Of a stretch of DNA of 64,000 nucleotides, positions 13,976 to 28,000 are shown piece after piece. The stretch comes from Prosapia bicincta. Its lineage: Eukaryota > Arthropoda > Insecta > Hemiptera > Cercopidae. The translations under genes and the position numbers were made by a program. The number at the start of each line of letters is the position of its first letter. The stretch's first letter is position 1. A model generated the notes under the pieces. That model saw only the letters and a program-made list of their open reading frames with translations. It was not told the DNA's origin and made no database searches. The stretch is from positions 27,527,947-27,591,946 of the forward strand of contig JBAIZL010000007.1 of the NCBI GenBank assembly GCA_036971475.1, in the 5' to 3' direction.

Positions 13976-16900
13976 CTTAGCCCTGTTCTAACCTTTCTAA
14001 CAAGGCAGGTGGTACTTTATATAGCTCTACCTTAGCCCTGTTCTAACCTCCCTAACAAGACAGGTGGTACTTTATATAGCTCTACCTTAGCCCTGTTCTA
14101 ACCTCCCTAACAAGACAGGTGGTACTTTATATAGCTCTACCTTAGCCCTGTTCTAACTTCCCTAACAAGACAGGTAGTTCTTTATATAGCTCTACCTTAG
14201 CCCTGTTCTAACCTCCCTAACAAGACAGGTGGTACTTTATACAGCTCTACCTTAGCCCTGTTCTAACTTCCCTAACAAGACAGGTAGTTCTTTATATAGC
14301 TCTACCTTAGCCCTGTTCTAACTTCCCTAACAAGACAGGTAGTTCTTTATATAGCTCTACCTTAGCCGTGTTCTAACCTGCCTAACAAGACAGGTGGTAC
14401 TTTATATAGCTCTACCTTAGCCCTGTTCTAACCTGCCTAACAAGACAGGTGGTATTTTTTATAGCTCTACCTTAGCCGTGTTCTACCATGCCTAACAAGA
14501 AAGACTGTACTTTATACAGCTCTACCTTACCCCTGTTCTATCCTGCCTAACAAGACAGGGGGTACTTTATATAGCTCTAACTTAGCCCTGTTCTAACCTC
14601 CCTAACAAGACAGGTAGTACTTTATAAAGCTCTACCGTAGCCCTGTTCTACCTTCCCTAACAAGACAGGTAGTACTTTATATAGCTCTATCTTAGCCGTG
14701 TTCTACCATGCCTAACAAGAAAGACTGTACTTTATACAGCTCTACCTTACCCCTGTTCTATCCTGCCTAACAAGACAGGGGGTACTTTATATAGCTCTAC
14801 CTTAGCCCTGTTCTAACCTCCCTAACAAGACAGGTAGTACTTTATATAGCACTACCTTAGCCCTGTTCTACCTTCCCTAACAAGACAGGTAGTACTTTAT
14901 ATAGCTCTACCTTAGCCGTGTTCTACCATGCCTAACAAGAAAGACTGTACTTTATACTGCTCTACCTTACCCCTGTTCTATCCTGCCTAACAAGACAGGT
15001 GGTACTTTATATAGCTCTACCTTAGCCGTGTTTTAACCTGCCTAACAAGTCAGGTGGTACTTTATATAGCTCTACCTTAGGCCTGTTCTAACCTCCCTAA
15101 CAAAACAGGTAGTACTTTATATAGCTCTACCTTAGCCCTGTTCTAACCTGCCTAACAAGACAGGTGGTACTCTAAATAGCTCTACCTTAGCCCAATTCTA
15201 ACTTCCCTAACAAGACAGGTGGTACTTTATATAGCTCTACCTTAGCCCTGTTCTAACTTGCCTAACAAGACAGGTAGTTCTTTATATAGCCCTACCTTAG
15301 CCCGGTTCTACCTTCCATAACAAGACAGGTAGTACTTTATATAGCTCTACCTTAGCCCTGTTCTAACCTCCCTAACAAGACAGGTGGTACTTTATATAGC
15401 CCTACCTTAGCCGTGTTCTAACCTCCCTAACAAGACAGGGTGTACTTTATATAGCTCTACCTTAGCCCTGTTCTAACCTCCCTAACAAGACAGGTGGTAC
15501 TTTATATAGCCCTACCTTAGCCGTGTTCTAACCTCCCTATTAAGACAGGTGGTACTTTATATAGCTCTACCTTAGCCCTGTTCTACCCTCCCTAACAAGA
15601 CAGGTGGTACTTTATATAGCCCTACCTTAGCCGTGTTCTAACCTCCCTAACAAGACAGGTGGTACTTTATATAGCTCTACCTTAGCCCTGTTCTAACCTC
15701 CCTAACAAGACAGGTGGTACTTTATATAGCCCTACCTTAGCCGTGTTCTAACCTCCCTAACAAGACAGGGTGTACTTTATATAGCCCTACCTTAGCCGTG
15801 TTCTAACTTCCCTAACAAGACAGGGTGTACTTTATACAGCTCTACCTTAGCCCTGTTCTAACCTGCCTAACAAGACAGGTAGTTCTTTATATAGCTCTAC
15901 CTTAGCCCTGTTCTAACTTGCCTAACAACACAGGTGGTACTTTATATAGCTCTACCTTATCCCTGTTCTAACCTCCCTAACAACACAGGTGGTATTTTAT
16001 ATAGCCCTACCTTAGCCGTGTTCTAACCTCCCTAACAAGACAGGGTGTACTTTATATAGCCCTACCTTAGCCGTGTTCTAACCTCCCTAACAAGACAGGG
16101 TGTACTTTATATAGCTCTACCTTAGCCCTGTTCTAACCTTTCTAACAAGGCAGGTGGTACTTTATATAGCTCTACCTTAGCCCTGTTCTAACCTCCCTAA
16201 CAAGACAGGTGGTACTTTATATAGCTCCACCTTAGCCCTGTTCTAACCTCCCTAACAAGACAGGTGGTACTTTATATAGCTCTACCTTAGCCCTGTTCTA
16301 ACTTCCCTAACAAGACAGGTAGTTCTTTATATAGCTCTACCTTAGCCCTGTTCTAACCTCCCTAACAAGACAGGTGGTACTTTATACAGCTCTACCTTAG
16401 CCCTGTTCTAACTTCCCTAACAAGACAGGTAGTTCTTTATATAGCTCTACCTTAGCCCTGTTCTAACTTCCCTAACAAGACAGGTAGTTCTTTATATAGC
16501 TCTACCTTAGCCGTGTTCTAACCTGCCTAACAAGACAGGTGGTACTTTATATAGCTCTACCTTAGCCCTGTTCTAACCTGCCTAACAAGACAGGTGGTAT
16601 TTTTTATAGCTCTACCTTAGCCGTGTTCTACCATGCCTAACAAGAAAGACTGTACTTTATACAGCTCTACCTTACCCCTGTTCTATCCTGCCTAACAAGA
16701 CAGGGGGTACTTTATATAGCTCTAACTTAGCCCTGTTCTAACCTCCCTAACAAGACAGGTAGTACTTTATAAAGCTTTACCGTAGCCCTGTTCTACCTTC
16801 CCTAACAAGACAGGTAGTACTTTATATAGCTCTATCTTAGCCGTGTTCTACCATGCCTAACAAGAAAGACTGTACTTTATACAGCTCTACCTTACCCCTG

Positions 16901-18265
16901 TTCTATCCTGCCTAACAAGACAGGGGGTACTTTATATAGCTCTACCTTAGCCCTGTTCTAACCTCCCTAACAAGACAGGTAGTACTTTATATAGCACTAC
17001 CTTAGCCCTGTTCTACCTTCCCTAACAAGACAGGTAGTACTTTATATAGCTCTACCTTAGCCGTGTTCTACCATGCCTAACAAGAAAGACTGTACTTTAT
17101 ACTGCTCTACCTTACCCCTGTTCTATCCTGCCTAACAAGACAGGTGGTACTTTATATAGCTCTACCTTAGCCGTGTTTTAACCTGCCTAACAAGTCAGGT
17201 GGTACTTTATATAGCTCTACCTTAGGCCTGTTCTAACCTCCCTAACAAAACAGGTAGTACTTTATATAGCTCTACCTTAGCCCTGTTCTAACCTGCCTAA
17301 CAAGACAGGTGGTACTCTAAATAGCTCTACCTTAGCCCAATTCTAACTTCCCTAACAAGACAGGTGGTACTTTATATAGCTCTACCTTAGCCCTGTTCTA
17401 ACTTGCCTAACAAGACAGGTAGTTCTTTATATAGCCCTACCTTAGCCCGGTTCTACCTTCCATAACAAGACAGGTAGTACTTTATATAGCTCTACCTTAG
17501 CCCTGTTCTAACCTCCCTAACAAGACAGGTGGTACTTTATATAGCCCTACCTTAGCCGTGTTCTAACCTCCCTAACAAGACAGGGTGTACTTTATATAGC
17601 TCTACCTTAGCCCTGTTCTAACCTCCCTAACAAGACAGGTGGTACTTTATATAGCCCTACCTTAGCCGTGTTCTAACCTCCCTATTAAGACAGGTGGTAC
17701 TTTATATAGCTCTACCTTAGCCCTGTTCTACCCTCCCTAACAAGACAGGTGGTACTTTATATAGCCCTACCTTAGCCGTGTTCTAACCTCCCTAACAAGA
17801 CAGGTGGTACTTTATATAGCTCTACCTTAGCCCTGTTCTAACCTCCCTAACAAGACAGGTGGTACTTTATATAGCCCTACCTTAGCCGTGTTCTAACCTC
17901 CCTAACAAGACAGGGTGTACTTTATATAGCCCTACCTTAGCCGTGTTCTAACTTCCCTAACAAGACAGGGTGTACTTTATACAGCTCTACCTTAGCCCTG
18001 TTCTAACCTGCCTAACAAGACAGGTAGTTCTTTATATAGCTCTACCTTAGCCCTGTTCTAACTTGCCTAACAACACAGGTGGTACTTTATATAGCTCTAC
18101 CTTATCCCTGTTCTAACCTCCCTAACAACACAGGTGGTATTTTATATAGCCCTACCTTAGCCGTGTTCTAACCTCCCTAACAAGACAGGGTGTACTTTAT
18201 ATAGCCCTACCTTAGCCGTGTTCTAACCTCCCTAACAAGACAGGGTGTACTTTATATAGCTCTAC
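13976..18265. repeat. 2,145-bp (39-monomer) tandem duplication
   Basis: Two adjacent copies, about 13976-16120 and 16121-18265. Rare markers repeat at an exact 2,145-bp offset: GGTATTTTTT at 14451 and 16596, and ACCTCCCTAT at 15531 and 17676. The CCTTTCTAACAAGGCAGG monomer occurs at the start of each copy. The related block near 23216-25360 carries this segment only once. One of the few differences I noticed is CTCTACCG near 14631 against CTTTACCG in the second copy. Confidence 0.88.
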
Positions 18266-21200
18266 CTTAGCCGTGTTCTAACCTGCCTAACAAGACAGGT
18301 GGTACTCTATATAGCTCTACCTTAGCCCTGTTCTAACTTCCCTAACAAGACAGGTGGTACTTTATATAGCTCTACCTTAGCCCTGTTCTAACTTCCCTAA
18401 CAAGACAGGTAGTTCTTTATATAGCCCTACCTTAGCCCGGTTCTACCTTCCATAACAAGACAGGTGGTACTTTATATAGCTCTACCTTAGCCGTGTTCTA
18501 ACCTCCCTAACAAGACAGGTGGTACTTTATATAGCCCTACCTTAGCCCTGTTCTACCTTCCCTAACAAGACAGGTGGTACTTTATATAGCCCTACCTTAG
18601 CCCTGTTCTACCTTCCCTAACAAGACAGGTAGTTCTTTATATAGCTCTACCTTAGCCGTGTTCTAACTTCCCTAACAAGACAGGTGGTACTTTATATAGC
18701 TCTACCTTAGCCGTGTTCTAACTTCCCTAACAAGACAGGTGGTACTTTATATAGCTCTACCTTAGCCGTGTTCTACCTTCCCTAACAAGACAGGTAGTTC
18801 TTTATATAGCTCTACCTTAGCCGTGTTCTAACTTCCCTAACAAGACAGGTGGTACTTTATATAGCTCTACCTTAGCCGTGTTCTAACCTCCCTAACAAGA
18901 CAGGTGGTACTTTATATAGCCCTACCTTAGCCGTGTTCTACCTTCCCTAACAAGACAGGTAGTTCTTTATATAGCCCTACCTTAGCTCTGCTCTACCTTC
19001 CCTAACAAGACAGGTGGTACTTTATATAGCCCTACCTTAGCCGTGTTCTAACCTCCCTAACAAGACAGGATGTACTTTATATAGCCCTACCTTAGCCGTG
19101 TTCTAACCTCCCTAACAAGACAGGGTGTACTTTATATAGCCCTACCTTAGCCGTGTTCTAACCTCCCTAACAAGACAGGGTGTACTTTATATAGCCCTAC
19201 CTTAGCCGTGTTCTAACTTCCCTAACAAGACAGGGTGTACTTTATATAGCCCTACCTTAGCCCTGTTCTACCTTCCCTAACAAGACAGGTGGTACTTTAT
19301 ATAGCCCAACCTTAGCCCTGTTCTAACCTCCCTAACAAGACAGGTGGTACTTTATATAGCTCTACCTTAGCCGTGTTCTACCTTCCCTAACAAAACAGGT
19401 AGTTCTTTATATAGCTCTACCTTAGCCGTGTTCTAACTTCTCTAACAAGACAGGTGGTACTTTATATAGCCCTACCTTAGCCCTGTTCTACCTTCCTTAA
19501 CAAGACAGGTAGTTCTTTATATAGCTCTACCTTAGCCGTGTTCTACCTTCCCTAACAAGACAGGTAGTTCTTTATATAGCTCTACCTTAGCCGTGTTCTA
19601 ACTTCCCTAACAAGACAGGTAGTTCTTTATATAGCTCTACCTTAGCCGTGTTCTAACTTCCCTAACAAGACAGGTGGTACTTTATATAGCCCTACCTTAG
19701 CCATGTTCTAACCTGCCTAACAAGACAGGTGGTACTTTATATAGCTATACCTTAGCCCTGTTCTAACCTCCCTAACAAGACAGGTAGTACTTTATATAGC
19801 TCTACCTTAGCCCTGTTCTAACTTCCCTAACAATACAGGTGGTATTTTATATAGCTCTACCTTAGCCGTGTTCTAACCTGCCTAACAAGACAGGTGGTAC
19901 TTTATATAGCTTTACCTTAGCCGTGTTCTAACCTCCCTAACAAGACAGGTGGTACTTTATATAGCTCTACCTTAGCCCTGTTCTAACCTCCCTAATAAGA
20001 CAGGTAGTTCTTTATATAGCTCTACCTTAGCCGTGTTCTACCTTCCCTAACAAGACAGGTAGTTCTTTATATAGCTCTACCTTAGCCGTGTTCTAACTTC
20101 TCTAACAAGACAGGTGGTACTTTATATAGCTCTACCTTAGCCGTGTTCTAACCTGCCTAACAAGACAGGTGGTACTTTATATAGCCCTACCTTAGCCGTG
20201 TTCTAACATGCCTAACAAGACAAGTGGTACTTTATATAGCTCTACCTTAGCTGTTTTCTAACCTGCCTAACAATACAGGTGGTACTTTATATAGCTCTAC
20301 CTTAGCCCTGTTCTAACCTCCCTAACAAGATAGGTGGTACTTTATATAGCTCTACCTTACCCCTGTTCTATCCTGCCTAACAAGACAGGGGGTACTTTAT
20401 ATAGCTCTACCTTAGCGCTGTTCTAACCTCCCTAACAAGACAGGTGGTACTTTATATAGCTCTTCCTTAGCCCTGTTCTAACCTCCCTAACAAGACAGGT
20501 GGTACTTTATATAGCTCTACCTTAGCCCTGTTCTACCTTCCCTAATAAGACAGGTAGTTCTTTATATAGCTCTACCTTAGCCCTGTTCTAACTTCCCTAA
20601 CAAGACAGGTAGTTCTTTATATAGCTCAACCTTAGCCCTGTTCTAACTTCCCTAACAAGACAGGTAGTACTTTATATAGCCCTACCTTAGCCGTGTTCTA
20701 ACTTCCCTAATCAGACAGGGTGTACTTTATATAGCTCTACGTTAGAACTGTTGTAACCTCCCTAACAAGACATGGTGTACTTTATATAGCTCTACCTTAG
20801 CCCTGTTCTAACCTCCCTAACAAGTCAGGTGGTACTTTATATAGCTCTACCTTAGCCCTGGTCTACCTTCCCTAATAAGACAGGTAGTTCTTTATATAGC
20901 TCTACCTTAGCCCTGTTCTAACTTCCCTAACAAGACAGGTAGTTCTTTATATAGCTCTACCTTAGCCCTGTTCTAACCTCCCTAACAAGATAGGTGGTAC
21001 TTTATATAGCTCTAACTTACCCCTGTTCTATCCTGCCTAACAAGACAGGGGGTACTTTATATAGCTCTACCTTAGCGCTGTTCTAACCTCCCTAACAAGA
21101 CAGGTGGTACTTTATATAGCTCTTCCTTAGCCCTGTTCTAACCTCCCTAACAAGACAGGTGGTACTTTATATAGCTCTACCTTAGCCCTGTTCTACCTTC

Positions 21201-22060
21201 CCTAATAAGACAGGTAGTTCTTTATATAGCTCTACCTTAGCCCTGTTCTAACTTCCCTAACAAGACAGGTAGTTCTTTATATAGCTCTACCTTAGCCCTG
21301 TTCTAACTTCCCTAACAAGACAGGTAGTTCTTTATATAGCTCAACCTTAGCCCTGTTCTAACTTCCCTAACAAGACAGGTGGTACTTTATATAGCCCTAC
21401 CTTAGCCGTGTTCTAGCTTCCCTAACAAGACAGGGTGTACTTTATATAGCTCTACCTTAGCCGTTTTCTAACCTGCCTAACAAGACAGGATGTACTTTAT
21501 ACAGCACTACCTTAGCCCTGTTCTAACCTCCCTAACAAGACAGGTGGTACTTTATATAGCTCTCCCTTAGCCCTGTTCTAACCTCCCTAACAAGACAGGT
21601 GGTACTTTATATAGCTCTACCTTAGCCCTGGTCTACCTTCCCTAACAAGACAGGTGGTACTTTATATAGCTCTACCTTAGCCCTGTTCTAACCTCCCTAA
21701 CAAGACAGGTGGTACTTTATATAGCTCTACCTTAGCCCTGATCTAACACCCCTAACAAGACAGGTGGTGCTTTATATAGCTCTACCTTAGCCCTGGTCTA
21801 CCTTCCCTAACAAGACAGGTGGTACTTTATATAGCTCTACCTTAGCCCTGTTCTAACCTCCCTAACAAGACAGGTGGTACTTTATGTAGCTCTACCTTAG
21901 CCGTGTTCTAACCTCCCTAATCAGACAGGGTGTACTTTATATAGCTCTACCTTAGCCCTGTTCTAACTTCCCTAACAAGACAGGGTGTACTTTATACAGC
22001 TCTACCTTAGCCCTGTTCTAACTTCCCTAACAAGACATTTGGTACTTTATATAGCTCTAC
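18266..22060. repeat. 55-bp array bridging zone
   Basis: From 18266 to about 20190 this is a run in which AGCCCTACC and CCGTG variants are common, recurring in similar order at about 25360-27450, 35040-37130 and 41421-44000. From about 20190 to 22060 it contains partial copies of the CTTAGCGCTG higher-order family (markers at 20411 and 21071). Positions 21901-22060 match 12661-12820 at a 9,240-bp offset. Confidence 0.75.
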
Positions 22061-25000
22061 CTTAGCCGTGTTCTAACATGCCTAACAAGACAAGTGGTAC
22101 TTTATATAGCTCTACCTTAGCTGTTTTCTAACCTGCCTAACAATACAGGTGGTACTTTATATAGCTCTACCTTAGCCCTGTTCAAACCTGCCTAACAAGA
22201 CAGGTGGTACTTTATATAGCTCTACCTTAGCCCTGTTCTAACCTCCCTAACAAGACAGGTGGTACTTTATATAGCTCTACCTTAGCCCTGTTCTAACCTC
22301 CCTAACAAGAAAGGTGGTTCTTTATATTGCTCTACCTTAGCCCTGTTCTAACCTCCCTAACAAGACAGGGGGTACTTTATACAGCTCTACCTTAGCCCTG
22401 TTCTAACTTCCCTAACAAGACAGGTAGTTCTTTATATAGCTCTACCTTAACCCTGTTATAACCTCCCTAACAAGACAGGTGGTACTTTATATAGCTCTAC
22501 CTTAGCCCTGTTCTAACCTGCCTAACAAGACAGGGGGTACTTTATACAGCTCTACCTTAGCTCTGTTCTAACTTCCCTAACAAGACAGGGGGTACTTTAT
22601 ATAGCTCTACCTTAGCCCTGTTCTAACCTCCCTAACAAGACAGGTGGTACTTTATATAGCTCTACCTTAGCCCTGTTCTAACCTGCCTAACAAGACAGGG
22701 GGTACTTTATATAGCTCTACCTTAGCCCTGTTCTAACCTCCCTAACAAGACAGGGGGTACTTTATACAGCTCTACCTTAGCCCTGTTCTAACTTCCCTAA
22801 CAAGACAGGTAGTTCTTTATATAGCTCTACCTTAGCCCTGTTCTAACCTGCCTAACAAGTCAGGTGGTACTTTATATAGCTCTACCTTAGCCCTGTTCTA
22901 ACTTCCCTAACAAGACAGGGTGTACTTTATACAGCTCTACCTTAGCCCTGTTCTAACTTCCCTAACAAGACAGGTGGTACTTTATATAGCTCTACCTTAG
23001 CCGTGTTCTAACATGCCTAACAATACAAGTGGTACTTTATATAGCTCTACCTTAGCTGTTTTCTAACCTGCCTAACAAGACAGGGGGTACTTTATACAGC
23101 TCTACCTTAGCCCTGTTCTAACTTCCCTAACAAGACAGGTAGTTCTTTATATAGCTCTACCTTAGCCCTGTTCTAACCTCCCTAACAAGACAAGTGGTAC
23201 TTTATATAGCTTAACCTTAGCCCTGTTCTAACCTTTCTAACAAGGCAGGTGGTACTTTATATAGCTCTACCTTAGCCCTGTTCTAACCTCCCTAACAAGA
23301 CAGGTGGTACTTTATATAGCTCTACCTTAGCCCTGTTCTAACCTCCCTAACAAGACAGGTGGTACTTTATATAGCTCTACCTTAGCCCTGTTCTAACTTC
23401 CCTAACAAGACAGGTAGTTCTTTATATAGCTCTACCTTAGCCCTGTTCTAACCTCCCTAACAAGACAGGTGGTACTTTATACAGCTCTACCTTAGCCCTG
23501 TTCTAACTTCCCTAACAAGACAGGTAGTTCTTTATATAGCTCTACCTTAGCCCTGTTCTAACTTCCCTAACAAGACAGGTAGTTCTTTATATAGCTCTAC
23601 CTTAGCCGTGTTCTAACCTGCCTAACAAGACAGGTGGTACTTTATATAGCTCTACCTTAGCCCTGTTCTAACCTGCCTAACAAGACAGGTGGTATTTTTT
23701 ATAGCTCTACCTTAGCCGTGTTCTACCATGCCTAACAAGAAAGACTGTACTTTATACAGCTCTACCTTACCCCTGTTCTATCCTGCCTAACAAGACAGGG
23801 GGTACTTTATATAGCTCTAACTTAGCCCTGTTCTAACCTCCCTAACAAGACAGGTAGTACTTTATAAAGCTCTACCGTAGCCCTGTTCTACCTTCCCTAA
23901 CAAGACAGGTAGTACTTTATATAGCTCTATCTTAGCCGTGTTCTACCATGCCTAACAAGAAAGACTGTACTTTATACAGCTCTACCTTACCCCTGTTCTA
24001 TCCTGCCTAACAAGACAGGGGGTACTTTATATAGCTCTACCTTAGCCCTGTTCTAACCTCCCTAACAAGACAGGTAGTACTTTATATAGCACTACCTTAG
24101 CCCTGTTCTACCTTCCCTAACAAGACAGGTAGTACTTTATATAGCTCTACCTTAGCCGTGTTCTACCATGCCTAACAAGAAAGACTGTACTTTATACTGC
24201 TCTACCTTACCCCTGTTCTATCCTGCCTAACAAGACAGGTGGTACTTTATATAGCTCTACCTTAGCCGTGTTTTAACCTGCCTAACAAGTCAGGTGGTAC
24301 TTTATATAGCTCTACCTTAGGCCTGTTCTAACCTCCCTAACAAAACAGGTAGTACTTTATATAGCTCTACCTTAGCCCTGTTCTAACCTGCCTAACAAGA
24401 CAGGTGGTACTCTAAATAGCTCTACCTTAGCCCTGTTCTAACTTCCCTAACAAGACAGGTGGTACTTTATATAGCTCTACCTTAGCCCTGTTCTAACTTG
24501 CCTAACAAGACAGGTAGTTCTTTATATAGCCCTACCTTAGCCCGGTTCTACCTTCCATAACAAGACAGGTAGTACTTTATATAGCTCTACCTTAGCCCTG
24601 TTCTAACCTCCCTAACAAGACAGGTGGTACTTTATATAGCCCTACCTTAGCCGTGTTCTAACCTCCCTAACAAGACAGGGTGTACTTTATATAGCTCTAC
24701 CTTAGCCCTGTTCTAACCTCCCTAACAAGACAGGTGGTACTTTATATAGCCCTACCTTAGCCGTGTTCTAACCTCCCTATTAAGACAGGTGGTACTTTAT
24801 ATAGCTCTACCTTAGCCCTGTTCTACCCTCCCTAACAAGACAGGTGGTACTTTATATAGCCCTACCTTAGCCGTGTTCTAACCTCCCTAACAAGACAGGT
24901 GGTACTTTATATAGCTCTACCTTAGCCCTGTTCTAACCTCCCTAACAAGACAGGTGGTACTTTATATAGCCCTACCTTAGCCGTGTTCTAACCTCCCTAA

Positions 25001-28000
25001 CAAGACAGGGTGTACTTTATATAGCCCTACCTTAGCCGTGTTCTAACTTCCCTAACAAGACAGGGTGTACTTTATACAGCTCTACCTTAGCCCTGTTCTA
25101 ACCTGCCTAACAAGACAGGTAGTTCTTTATATAGCTCTACCTTAGCCCTGTTCTAACTTGCCTAACAACACAGGTGGTACTTTATATAGCTCTACCTTAT
25201 CCCTGTTCTAACCTCCCTAACAACACAGGTGGTATTTTATATAGCCCTACCTTAGCCGTGTTCTAACCTCACTAACAAGACAGGGTGTACTTTATATAGC
25301 CCTACCTTAGCCGTGTTCTAACCTCCCTAACAAGACAGGGTGTACTTTATATAGCTCTACCTTAGCCGTGTTCTAACCTGCCTAACAAGACAGGTGGTAC
25401 TCTATATAGCTCTACCTTAGCCCTGTTCTAACTTCCCTAACAAGACAGGTGGTACTTTATATAGCTCTACCTTAGCCCTGTTCTAACTTCCCTAACAAGA
25501 CAGGTAGTTCTTTATATAGCCCTACCTTAGCCCGGTTCTACCTTCCATAACAAGACAGGTGGTACTTTATATAGCTCTACCTTAGCCGTGTTCTAACCTC
25601 CCTAACAAGACAGGTGGTACTTTATATAGCCCTACCTTAGCCCTGTTCTACCTTCCCTAACAAGACAGGTGGTACTTTATATAGCCCTACCTTAGCCCTG
25701 TTCTACCTTCCCTAACAAGACAGGTAGTTCTTTATATAGCTCTACCTTAGCCGTGTTCTAACTTCCCTAACAAGACAGGTGGTACTTTATATAGCTCTAC
25801 CTTAGCCGTGTTCTAACCTCCCTAACAAGACAGGTGGTACTTTATATAGCCCTACCTTAGCCGTGTTCTACCTTCCCTAACAAGACAGGTAGTTCTTTAT
25901 ATAGCCCTACCTTAGCTCTGCTCTACCTTCCCTAACAAGACAGGTGGTACTTTATATAGCCCTACCTTAGCCGTGTTCTAACCTCCCTAACAAGACAGGA
26001 TGTACTTTATATAGCCCTACCTTAGCCGTGTTCTAACCTCCCTAACAAGACAGGGTGTACTTTATATAGCCCTACCTTAGCCGTGTTCTAACCTCCCTAA
26101 CAAGACAGGGTGTACTTTATATAGCCCTACCTTAGCCGTGTTCTAACTTCCCTAACAAGACAGGGTGTACTTTATATAGCCCTACCTTAGCCCTGTTCTA
26201 CCTTCCCTAACAAGACAGGTGGTACTTTATATAGCCCTACCTTAGCCCTGTTCTAACCTCCCTAACAAGACAGGTGGTACTTTATATAGCTCTACCTTAG
26301 CCGTGTTCTACCTTCCCTAACAAAACAGGTAGTTCTTTATATAGCTCTACCTTAGCCGTGTTCTAACTTCTCTAACAAGACAGGTGGTACTTTATATAGC
26401 CCTACCTTAGCCCTGTTCTACCTTCCTTAACAAGACAGGTAGTTCTTTATATAGCTCTACCTTAGCCGTGTTCTACCTTCCCTAACAAGACAGGTAGTTC
26501 TTTATATAGCTCTACCTTAGCCGTGTTCTAACTTCCCTAACAAGACAGGTAGTTCTTTATATAGCTCTACCTTAGCCGTGTTCTAACTTCCCTAACAAGA
26601 CAGGTGGTACTTTATATAGCTCTACCTTAGCCGTGTTCTAACCTGCCTAACAAGACAGGTGGTACTTTATATAGCCCTACCTTAGCCGTGTTCTAACCTG
26701 CCTAACAAGACAGGTGGTACTTTATATAGCTCTACCTTAGCCCTGTTCTAACCTCCCTAACAAGACAGGTGGTACTTTATATAGCTCTACCTTAGCCTGT
26801 GTTCTACCTTCCCTAACAAGACAGGTAGTTCTTTATATAGCTCTACCTTAGCCGTGTTCTAACTTTCCTAACAAGACAGGTGGTACTTTATATAGCTCTA
26901 CATTAGCCGTGTTCTAACCTGCCTAACAAGACAGGTGGTACTTTATATAGCCCTACCTTAGCCGTGTTCTAACCTGCCTAACAAGACAGGTGGTACTTTA
27001 TATAGCTATACCTTAGCCCTGTTCTAACCTCCCTAACAAGACAGGTAGTACTTTATATAGCTCTACCTTAGCCCTGTTCTAACTTCCCTAACAATACAGG
27101 TGGTATTTTATATAGCTCTACCTTAGCCGTGTTCTAACCTGCCTAACAAGACAGGTGGTACTTTATATAGCTTTACCTTAGCCGTGTTCTAACCTCCCTA
27201 ACAAGACAGGTGGTACTTTATATAGCTCTACCTTAGCCCTGTTCTAACCTCCCTAATAAGACAGGTAGTTCTTTATATAGCTCTACCTTAGCCGTGTTCT
27301 ACCTTCCCTAACAAGACAGGTAGTTCTTTATATAGCTCTACCTTAGCCGTGTTCTAACTTCTCTAACAAGACAGGTGGTACTTTATATAGCTCTACCTTA
27401 GCCGTGTTCTAACCTGCCTAACAAGACAGGTGGTACTTTATATAGCCCTACCTTAGCCGTGTTCTAACATGCCTAACAAGACAAGTGGTACTTTATATAG
27501 CTCTACCTTAGCTGTTTTCTAACCTGCCTAACAATACAGGTGGTACTTTATATAGCTCTACCTTAGCCCTGTTCAAACCTGCCTAACAAGACAGGTGGTA
27601 CTTTATATAGCTCTACCTTAGCCCTGTTCTAACCTCCCTAACAAGACAGGTGGTACTTTATATAGCTCTACCTTAGCCCTGTTCTAACCTCCCTAACAAG
27701 AAAGGTGGTACTTTATATTGCTCTACCTTAGCCCTGTTCTAACCTCCCTAACAAGACAGGGGGTACTTTATACAGCTCTACCTTAGCCCTGTTCTAACTT
27801 CCCTAACAAGACAGGTAGTTCTTTATATAGCTCTACCTTAACCCTGTTATAACCTCCCTAACAAGACAGGTGGTACTTTATATAGCTCTACCTTAGCCCT
27901 GTTCTAACCTGCCTAACAAGACAGGGGGTACTTTATACAGTTCTACCTTAGCTCTGTTCTAACTTCCCTAACAAGACAGGGGGTACTTTATATAGCTCTA

